A stretch of DNA of 64,000 nt from CAZDET01 sp964504335. GTDB taxonomy: Bacteria; Bacteroidota; Bacteroidia; Chitinophagales; Saprospiraceae. The notes under the pieces were generated by a model. It was not told where the DNA came from and made no database searches. It saw only the letters and a program-made list of their open reading frames with translations. Location of the stretch: positions 124,001-188,000 of the forward strand of contig CAZDET010000001.1 of assembly GCA_964504335.1 (NCBI GenBank). Reading direction: 5' to 3'. Both the position numbers and the translations under genes were made by a program. Shown piece by piece: positions 24,292-30,580 of the stretch. The first letter of the stretch is position 1. Each line of letters starts with the position of its first letter.

Positions 24292-24370
24292 CCGGTATGA
24301 ATTGCCGATTTGTGGAACCCGATTGTCCAAAAAGCTGTTAATTTGCAGTTTCTCAGTGTAACTCTTCCTA

Positions 24371-25450
24371 ATGGCCAGCTTCGCCGACAAGCATTATCCC
24401 GAAAACCTTAGTCCGGAAGAGCTCGACGACTATCTGGCGCGGGGCTGGTACCGCATGGGCCAAACCATTTTCACCACGCATTTCCTCTGCTTCAACGATA
24501 CGTTTTATTCGGCCATCTGGATTCGGTTGCAACTCGCCGATTTTCAGTTTCGCAAGGGCCAGCGCAAGCTGATGCGCCGCAATGCCGAGCAGTTTCAAAT
24601 CGATATTCGTCCCGCCACCATCACGCGGGAAAAAGAGCGCCTCTTCCAACGCTACAAAAGCAACTTCAAGGGCACACTGGCCCCCAGCCTGCGCAATAGC
24701 CTGCTCGATGGTGAAGACTACAATATCTACACCACATTCGAGATCAATATCATTGATCGCAACACCCAACAGCTGGTGGGACTAAGCTTTTTTGACCTGG
24801 GCGAACGAAGCGCCGCCAGCATTTCCGGCATTTACGATCCCGCCTATCAGTCGTACAGCCTGGGCTACTACTCCATGTTGCTCGAGATCGAATTTTGCCG
24901 TCAGCAGGGGCTCGATCTATACTATCCCGGCTACGTGGTGCCGGGCTACCAGCGCTTCGACTACAAACTCCGCATCGGCAATACCGAGTACCTCGACCTG
25001 ACCGCCGATGCCTGGCTCCCCTACTCCAACCTGCCCCCGGAAGAAATCCCCATTGAGCGCATGCGCAACCAGCTACAGGATTTGGCCGTACGCCTGCGCA
25101 CTCAAAACATGAATGCCAACCAGCTGTACTATCCGCTGTTCGAGGCCCCCCTCTTCGGATTTTGGAACGCCCCCTATCTCGATTACCCCGTCTTCCTGCA
25201 ACTCGAAACCAACCCCCGCGAGCAATATCTCTACCTCGTCGTATATAACGTGCGCCAATCGGCTTACCAACTCCTGCGCTGCTCGCCCTTCGACGATCTG
25301 CAGTTCTACTTCAACGAATCCTACACCAATTCCTTCGACCGCGCCGTGTTTTTCATGGAGCTCGTCGTGGTGGATCACATCCTCGAACAGCAAGCCCACC
25401 CCGGAGAAATGCTGGAGGCATTGGGAGCGCTCTACCCGTGGCTTACGTGA
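24371..25450 (+). CDS. Arginyl/leucyl-tRNA-protein transferase-like protein, copy 2
   Basis: A 359-residue paralogue of the preceding gene, collinear with it from the first residues (LSPEELDDYLARGWYRMGQ against LRPKELDNYLAMGWRPAGQ). The conserved transferase block is QLVGLSFFDLGERSAASISGIYDPAYQSYSLGYYSMLLEIEFCRQQGLDLYYPGYVVPG. The two differ clearly in the C-terminal third, so they may modify different targets or form a heteromer. The 80-base gap holds no terminator, so cotranscription is likely. It converges with the DGR. Confidence 0.72.
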   Translation: MASFADKHYPENLSPEELDDYLARGWYRMGQTIFTTHFLCFNDTFYSAIWIRLQLADFQFRKGQRKLMRRNAEQFQIDIRPATITREKERLFQRYKSNFKGTLAPSLRNSLLDGEDYNIYTTFEINIIDRNTQQLVGLSFFDLGERSAASISGIYDPAYQSYSLGYYSMLLEIEFCRQQGLDLYYPGYVVPGYQRFDYKLRIGNTEYLDLTADAWLPYSNLPPEEIPIERMRNQLQDLAVRLRTQNMNANQLYYPLFEAPLFGFWNAPYLDYPVFLQLETNPREQYLYLVVYNVRQSAYQLLRCSPFDDLQFYFNESYTNSFDRAVFFMELVVVDHILEQQAHPGEMLEALGALYPWLT

Positions 25451-25452
25451 GT

Positions 25453-25702
25453 AATGGCGAATAGCGAAGGGCGAATTTCCAACTCTCGACAGTCGACTTG
25501 TAGTTGTTTGTCGAGGGAATGTGCAGCAGGGCCTTCGCAAATGCTACCAGCCCCGCCGACCAAAGATTTTGTTTGGCTTTTTACTAACAAAAAGCACCGG
25601 ACCGAACGTTGGGCTTCAATTGGGCCAGCGAGGAATATTTCCCTGCGACCAATAGCACGCTTTCCAGAGTCGTAACCCTGAAAATTCCGGCCAAATAAAA
25701 CA
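25453..25702 (-). ncRNA. Candidate structured spacer downstream of the DGR template repeat
   Basis: These 250 bases follow the template repeat on its transcribed strand and contain no supported gene. They can form at least two hairpins, GCTTTTT/AAAAAGC (25576-25595) and CTCGACA/TGTCGAG (25485-25515). In studied DGRs the RNA flanking the template 3' end folds and is required by the RT-Avd complex to prime cDNA. By analogy this region may play that part here; this is inference from position. Confidence 0.4.
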
Positions 25703-25814
25703 CTGGAGCAAACGAAAACCCATTGTATTGTTCTCGTTATCTGGATTGTTGTTGTTGCGCATGGCCACCCGGCAATTTGTTGCTTGATTGTTCCAGGAGC
25801 CGCCACGCAAAACG
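25703..25814 (-). repeat. DGR template repeat (TR)
   Basis: This 112-bp segment matches the 3' end of the target gene (27304-27415) without gaps, with 14 substitutions. Read on the minus strand, all 14 are at adenines of this copy, about 33 adenines in total, and none at C, G or T. The first 22 bases on the coding strand have no A, and the last 20 or so are unchanged, as expected for the homology that sets the mutagenesis boundary. AAC/AAT codons cluster at the variable positions. The TR overlaps the last 26 codons of the RT gene, whose stop is at 25737. Confidence 0.95.
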
Positions 25815-26891
25815 ATCCGTTTCTGCAACGGTCAGTCCTTGTCTTCTAAGATACACTAAAATCTGTCTTCGCAACCGAAAGGTATTTGCCTGCTTGGCAT
25901 GTCCGAGCCAGCTATTGAGTTGGCTCTCGAATAGCGCAGGACTGATTTTCTTTCTTCGGTAAAGATCGATTCGGCGGTTGAGGCGATGGCGAAATCGCTG
26001 AACGTTTTCTCTACGTAACCGCCGATGGTTGGTAAATACCCGCTGTCCGAGAAAGGAAACTCCTACCCTCACCGGAAATACCTGAGATTTTCGGGCATGA
26101 ATGGACAGGCGTAGTTCCTTTGCCAGGTAATGCTGAATGGCTTTTTTGGATCGGTGCAGTTGTTGTTTATCGTGACTGAACAGCAAGAAATCATCCACAT
26201 AGCGTAGGTACCCCCCCACTTCCAATTGCTGCTGTACGAAATGATCTAGGGGCGACAAATATAGATTTGCAAAAAACTGACTGGTTAGATTTCCCATCGG
26301 TAGCCCCCTTCGCCGTTCGATAATCGAAAATAAATTATCCGACGCGTAATAATCGGGTACTGCTTCCTGCGGATTAGAGTGATCGATGATAAGTTCAATG
26401 AGCTCAAGGGTACGCTTACATTTGATCTTCCGGACAATCAATTGCTTGAGTATCGCGTGATCGATGCTTGGAAAATATTTCCGAATATCTGCCTTCAATA
26501 CATAGGAATACTTGCGGACAAACTGCTGGCACCGGCGGATCGCAGCGTGCGTACCCATACCGCGCCGATTGGCATACGTATCAAAAATCAGGGTCCGATC
26601 AAAGATTGGCTCAATGACCTGGCACAGCGCGTGGTGCACTACTCGATCGCGAAAGGGAGCGGCGCTGATCATGCGCACCTTCGGCTCTCGAATGTAAAAA
26701 GTGTGATACGGTCCTGGCCTGTACGTTTGAGTGCGCAATTCTTCCTGTAGCGCCAGTAATTCATATTCCAACTGGACCTCAAACCGAGCCGCGGATCGAC
26801 TACCACGCTTCCCCTTACGGGCTTGATAATATGCCCGAAGCAAATTCTCAAAGGTGGTAATTTGGTGAAATAACCCGCTAATTCGCTTCAT
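25737..26891 (-). CDS. DGR reverse transcriptase
   Basis: A 384-residue RT that copies the template RNA into adenine-mutated cDNA. N-terminal MKRISGLFHQITTFENLLRAYYQARKGKR is typical of DGR-type RTs. The catalytic core has LKADIRKYFPSID (Asp135), LPMGNLTSQFFANLYLSPLD (about 198-217, with the SQ of DGR RTs) and YVDD at 231-234. No maturase, endonuclease or retron features are present. The ATG at 26891 is chosen over an upstream codon at 26981 because it gives the family N-terminus. The last codons lie inside the template repeat. Its start codon is three bases from that of avd on the other strand. Confidence 0.93.
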   Translation of the reverse strand: MKRISGLFHQITTFENLLRAYYQARKGKRGSRSAARFEVQLEYELLALQEELRTQTYRPGPYHTFYIREPKVRMISAAPFRDRVVHHALCQVIEPIFDRTLIFDTYANRRGMGTHAAIRRCQQFVRKYSYVLKADIRKYFPSIDHAILKQLIVRKIKCKRTLELIELIIDHSNPQEAVPDYYASDNLFSIIERRRGLPMGNLTSQFFANLYLSPLDHFVQQQLEVGGYLRYVDDFLLFSHDKQQLHRSKKAIQHYLAKELRLSIHARKSQVFPVRVGVSFLGQRVFTNHRRLRRENVQRFRHRLNRRIDLYRRKKISPALFESQLNSWLGHAKQANTFRLRRQILVYLRRQGLTVAETDRFAWRLLEQSSNKLPGGHAQQQQSR

Positions 26892-26894
26892 ACT

Positions 26895-27254
26895 ATGCAG
26901 GCTAAAGAAAGTATCCTCACAAAAACTTACGACTTCGTCAAATACATTATTCCCCTCATTAATGCAATGCCGCGCGACCAACGATACATCCTGGGTAGCC
27001 GATTGGAGGAGATGAGTCTAGCGCTATTAGAGCTTCTTATCGAAGCCTACTACCTTCCCAAATCGGAAAAAGAGAGTCGTTTGCGCCAGGCAAACCTCCA
27101 ACTGGAAAAACTGCGGTACCTAATTCGCCTGTGCTTCGAACTCAAATACTACAACGCAGCCCGTTTCGAAATGCTAACCACCCAACTCCTGGAAATCGGA
27201 CGTATGATCGGTGGCTGGGTGAAATCATTAGACAATGAAAGTAAAAAATTTTAA
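26895..27254 (+). CDS. avd: DGR accessory variability determinant (Avd)
   Basis: A 119-residue, all-helical, basic protein of the four-helix-bundle family that includes Avd. Typical segments are KTYDFVKYIIPLINAMPRDQRYILGSRLEEMSLALLELLIEA, LRQANLQLEKLRYLIRLCFELKYYNAARFEMLTTQLLEIGRMIGGWVKS. Avd forms a pentameric ring that binds RT and template RNA. Here it is inverted relative to RT and target, lying between them, which is not the usual same-strand order. Only three bases separate its ATG from that of the RT, so its promoter must lie within the RT coding sequence or its mRNA is leaderless. Confidence 0.92.
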   Translation: MQAKESILTKTYDFVKYIIPLINAMPRDQRYILGSRLEEMSLALLELLIEAYYLPKSEKESRLRQANLQLEKLRYLIRLCFELKYYNAARFEMLTTQLLEIGRMIGGWVKSLDNESKKF

Positions 27255-27267
27255 CCGCCTTCGGCGG
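27241..27267 (-). terminator. Terminator/hairpin downstream of the DGR target
   Basis: CCGCC-TTC-GGCGG (27255-27267) is followed on the minus strand by an AT tract with a six-T run. It begins 21 bases after the target stop codon and about 36 bases after the variable repeat. It can end the target transcript; in other DGRs a hairpin just downstream of the VR also helps target recognition, so it may do both. Confidence 0.65.
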
Positions 27268-27288
27268 TAATTGTAAAAGATTAAAACC

Positions 27289-30200
27289 TCAAAGGGTAAA
27301 GCCCTGGAGCAAACGAAAACCCATTGCATTGTTCCCGTAACCTGGATTGAGGTTGCTGCGCATGGCCACCCGGCAATTAGCCGCAGGATAGTACCAGGAG
27401 CCGCCACGCAAAACGCGTCGGCTACCTGATTGGGGACCGGTTGGATTAGGGGTGTAAGGTTTCAGCAACGATTGTTCCTTTTTACAAACTTCGTAGAAAT
27501 CCTCCCCGTACCAATCCCAACACCACTCCCATACATTTCCACTCATGTCGTATAAGCCCAGTTCATTTGGCTGTAACTCCCCGACTGTTCGGCCTCGACA
27601 ATTGCTGCGCCGGATCGCCTCCTGGTCCCATTCGCCGGAAAGCAATTGGTCTCCGGAGTTTTGCCAGAACCAGCCAACCGCCTCAAGCGTATCTGACCCT
27701 GCGTAGGGGGTATCATTCGACTTCTTACCACCGCGAGCCGCGTACTCCCACTCTGCTTCGGTGGGCAAGCGAAATCCGGCAGCTTTGTCGAGCGGTTCTA
27801 CCGTCCACTTGATTACATCATTCGCCTGATTATTGGGGTCTTTGGTGGTTTTATCGACCCGATAGGCTGACGAAAAACCGAGTTGGGAACTAAGCCAGTT
27901 GGCGTATTCCACGGCATCGTACCACATCACTTGTACTACTGGGTTATTCCCGTAGCGACCCCAAAAGGGGGTGTGGGCGGCTAGATTCCGTCCCGTAGCA
28001 GCACAAAACAGGCCGAATTGGTAATTGGTAGTTGGCGTACGAGCGATGCGGAAATCCACTACCCGCACTTTATGTACTGGTTGTTCATCGGCATAGCCGT
28101 CTTCACTGCCCATCTTGAATGTGCCGCCTTCCACGTCCATCATTTCGGGGTAATACCGCTTCCAAAGTGCCTGAAAAAATTCGGCGTCCAATTGGCGGAG
28201 TAGCTGGCGGTAGGGTTCCCGCTCCTGCGGGGCTTGGGCCAACACCGTTTCTATTGCCATCCGGTCAGACTTGGAAGTTTCCAGCTTGTGGAGCAGTTGA
28301 AGTACCTGTGTCCCCTGCTCGACGTGCCGCCCGGTTTCGGCGAAGAAAAAGAGTAATTCCTGGAGGCCTCTGCCCAACTGCGTCTGCTTGGTGGGTAGAT
28401 CCATGTCTGCCAGCACCGCTGCTTCGAAGGCCGGGAGGGCGAGCAGGTGATCGGCTTGCCGAATGGCATCCAGGGCGTTGCGGGCCAGGGTGTCGAAAAT
28501 AACCTGATTTTTTGCCCGCGCATCGGCCTGCTGCCGGGCGATCCGAGCCTCATCAACCCGAAGCTGTTCTTCGATGAGGTCGGGAATGCGCCGCAGATAG
28601 GGCCGTGCCCTGCTGATGAGGTCTACATCCGTATTACTGAAGCTGGTGCCCGACTCGGCTTTCAGATCCTTTTTCTTCGCCTGGATCAGGACCCAGGCGC
28701 GCTGGGCAAGATCATCCGATTGCTCATAACGATTGCGAACGATGGGGGCAAGCGCGTCGTGTGCGAGGCGCGTTTGCGGGTTATTGGCCCAATCTCGAAA
28801 ACGCAACAGCAGGTAATGGCGCTCCAGTGCCTGGATGATGGAGAGAAGACTCGATTGGGGGTAAATCTGCTCCATTTCGGCATCGCTATAGTAGGCGGCC
28901 GTATTGTCGCGGGTGGTAAACAAGAAGAGGACATCAAGCACCAATCCCCCCGCCACCTCGTCGGGAAACTGCCGACCTACTGCCGCTAACTGGTGGTCGA
29001 GCATTTGCTCCAGACTGCGGTAGCCCAGATCTTCGTAATGCCGTTTGGTGATCGGGATATGCCCGAGCGGTTTTCCCTGGATGGCTTGTTGCCACAGGGC
29101 TTTCAGCTGCGTCTGTAGCAAGGGAGCCTGATTAGACGCCTTATCTTGGCGAATATCGGAGACGAGCAACTCCGGCAGTCCTTCTTCAAAGGAAAAATCC
29201 GCGAAGCGTCCGAGCTTGTTATTCTTACTTACCCCTAAAATGGCTTCGTATAGGCCGGCCTCCGTCAGGGCTTGCAAAAACAACTGATCGTTGTAGGCTA
29301 CTCCCTTCAGCGCTTCCCGCACCTGCGGTAGGTACTCGCTGCGAAAGCCGAGCACGATTCGCCAGTCCGGCTTTCGGCGGGGCACTTGCCGGACCCAATC
29401 GAAAAATTCGTCCCATTCCTCGGGAAAATCATCGATGGGATCGATCAGCGCCTCTTCCACCTGATCGATGATCAATACGGCTTTGGTACCCAGCAAAGAG
29501 CAATGCTGCTGCAGGCGCTCGGCCACTCCAACCAGGCCTCGCCGTTCCTTGTCTTCTTCTCTCCTGCCGTAGGGGGCGTTCCATCCCTTGTGCTCCAATC
29601 GGGGAATCGCCCCAGCCTGTAGCAGCGACGATTTGCCGACCCCCGAAAGCCCGTAGTACAACACAATGGGCTGATCCGGCTGCTGATCAACCGCAAAACA
29701 GAGATTGTAAATTTCCGCGCTGCGGCCGTGAAAAATCAATGCGTCTCGCTCCGTAAAGGGACGCAGCCCCACAAAGGGGGCATCGACTTTTAGCAGCATC
29801 TTTGGAGGTAGTGGGTACTCCTTCTTCAGGCGAAAGGCATCGGGGTCTGCCCGCTTGGATGGCTGGGCTGCTTTCACTCCCAATTGTTCGATGGCCGCAA
29901 TAAGCTGCCGCATATCCGCTTCAAAGTGCACGCTGCGCAAGCAGAAGGGATTAATTTTCAATAACTGCACCAGGGTCGATTTCTCGGGAAAATCCTCCTC
30001 TGAATCATAGCCTTCCCGGTCGATGAGCACCGGGATGATGCCTTTCCCCATTTTCAGCGCCTGCTCGATTTCTACCCGCACGTAGTCGGAACGGTTGTCT
30101 AGCCGGCACCGGCCCTTTTTCCAGTTGCGGGCGGCATTTGTCTCGTCGTACGCACATTCCAGCCACTCTTTCCCAATCAGCGCGAGAAATACTTCCGCTC

Positions 30201-30381
30201 CCCTTAGTTCAGCGTCGATTTCCCGCTCCCAATTCTCTCCGGGCTCCAACTGCGTATCCTGAAAAACAGCATCCTTGCCAAAGTGCGCCTGCAGCGAAGC
30301 CGTAATCGAGTTGGCATCCTTCTGAGACACCTTACGGCGGTAATTGATGAAAATGGTAGGCGCGCGCTCGGTAGTTGGCAT
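27289..30381 (-). CDS. DGR target: TIR - STAND NTPase - FGE-fold variable protein
   Basis: A 1030-residue protein. Residues about 8-165 are a TIR domain (TIFINYRRK; FQDTQLEPGENWEREIDAEL; a Glu in SDYVRVEIEQAL likely catalytic for NAD cleavage). Residues about 203-500 are a STAND-type P-loop NTPase with Walker A GLSGVGKSS (244-252) and Walker B VLIIDQVEE (302-310). A helical region follows. Residues about 744-1030 are a formylglycine-generating-enzyme/C-type-lectin fold (GGTFKMGSE, RLPTEAEWEYAARGG, GLYDMSGNVWEWCWDW, RRVLRGGSW). The last 36 or so residues are the DGR variable region. It probably senses a ligand with the variable surface, oligomerises through the NTPase and triggers TIR activity; this mechanism is inference from domain knowledge. 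Confidence 0.92.
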   Translation of the reverse strand: MPTTERAPTIFINYRRKVSQKDANSITASLQAHFGKDAVFQDTQLEPGENWEREIDAELRGAEVFLALIGKEWLECAYDETNAARNWKKGRCRLDNRSDYVRVEIEQALKMGKGIIPVLIDREGYDSEEDFPEKSTLVQLLKINPFCLRSVHFEADMRQLIAAIEQLGVKAAQPSKRADPDAFRLKKEYPLPPKMLLKVDAPFVGLRPFTERDALIFHGRSAEIYNLCFAVDQQPDQPIVLYYGLSGVGKSSLLQAGAIPRLEHKGWNAPYGRREEDKERRGLVGVAERLQQHCSLLGTKAVLIIDQVEEALIDPIDDFPEEWDEFFDWVRQVPRRKPDWRIVLGFRSEYLPQVREALKGVAYNDQLFLQALTEAGLYEAILGVSKNNKLGRFADFSFEEGLPELLVSDIRQDKASNQAPLLQTQLKALWQQAIQGKPLGHIPITKRHYEDLGYRSLEQMLDHQLAAVGRQFPDEVAGGLVLDVLFLFTTRDNTAAYYSDAEMEQIYPQSSLLSIIQALERHYLLLRFRDWANNPQTRLAHDALAPIVRNRYEQSDDLAQRAWVLIQAKKKDLKAESGTSFSNTDVDLISRARPYLRRIPDLIEEQLRVDEARIARQQADARAKNQVIFDTLARNALDAIRQADHLLALPAFEAAVLADMDLPTKQTQLGRGLQELLFFFAETGRHVEQGTQVLQLLHKLETSKSDRMAIETVLAQAPQEREPYRQLLRQLDAEFFQALWKRYYPEMMDVEGGTFKMGSEDGYADEQPVHKVRVVDFRIARTPTTNYQFGLFCAATGRNLAAHTPFWGRYGNNPVVQVMWYDAVEYANWLSSQLGFSSAYRVDKTTKDPNNQANDVIKWTVEPLDKAAGFRLPTEAEWEYAARGGKKSNDTPYAGSDTLEAVGWFWQNSGDQLLSGEWDQEAIRRSNCRGRTVGELQPNELGLYDMSGNVWEWCWDWYGEDFYEVCKKEQSLLKPYTPNPTGPQSGSRRVLRGGSWYYPAANCRVAMRSNLNPGYGNNAMGFRLLQGFTL
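27304..27415 (-). repeat. DGR variable repeat (VR)
   Basis: The last coding segment of the target gene, five codons before the stop, is the variable copy of the template at 25703-25814. The 14 adenine-specific changes alter ten residues (Asn to Tyr three times, Asn to Ser, Asn to Leu, Gln to Pro, Thr to Ala twice, Asp to Gly, Glu to Gly) and one is silent. Framework residues such as GGSW, NCRVAMR and MGFRLLQ are unchanged. The pattern shows that this locus has undergone mutagenic retrohoming. Confidence 0.95.
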
Positions 30382-30471
30382 AGTGGCGGTGTTTAAGGTC
30401 CGTTAAATTAGAAAATTGACCGAAAAGCAATCGAGAAACACCGCGACCAAATGCTCGCACAAAAATGGAGA

Positions 30472-30487
30472 GCGGCATCAATGCCGC
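30472..30487. promoter_or_regulatory. Perfect palindrome upstream of the DGR target
   Basis: GCGGCATCAATGCCGC is a 7-bp perfect dyad around two bases, about 90 bases upstream of the target start codon on the minus strand. It has no T-run, so it is not an obvious terminator for the preceding receptor gene. It could be an operator for the target; no regulator is identified. Confidence 0.35.
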
Positions 30488-30506
30488 GAAACTTTACCTA
30501 TCCTAG

Positions 30507-30575
30507 CATCAAAACATCAAAACTCGGCACATCGGCAAATTGCCTCATTGCCTGATCGGCACATTGGCACATTAA
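30507..30575. repeat. Degenerate short tandem repeat (ACATT/GCCTCATTG type)
   Basis: Short words such as ATCAAAACATC, CGGCACATCGGCAAATTG, CCTCATTGCC and GGCACATTGGCACATT follow each other with a period of about ten bases, directly downstream of the receptor gene. A similar stretch occurs at 61894-61958 and shares CATTGCCTCATTG and ATCGGCAAAT. It looks like a dispersed low-complexity intergenic repeat family. Confidence 0.55.
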
Positions 30576-30580
30576 TAGTC

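Noticed and set aside
25616..25828. Minus-strand frame resembling the C-terminus of an FGE-fold protein
   Set aside because: It is the template repeat read in the target frame. A decayed duplicate gene would show changes at all bases, but only template adenines differ from the functional copy.
25737..26891. RT as part of a retron or group II intron
   Set aside because: There is no maturase or endonuclease domain, no intron boundaries and no msr/msd-like RNA upstream, whereas Avd, TR and VR are all present.
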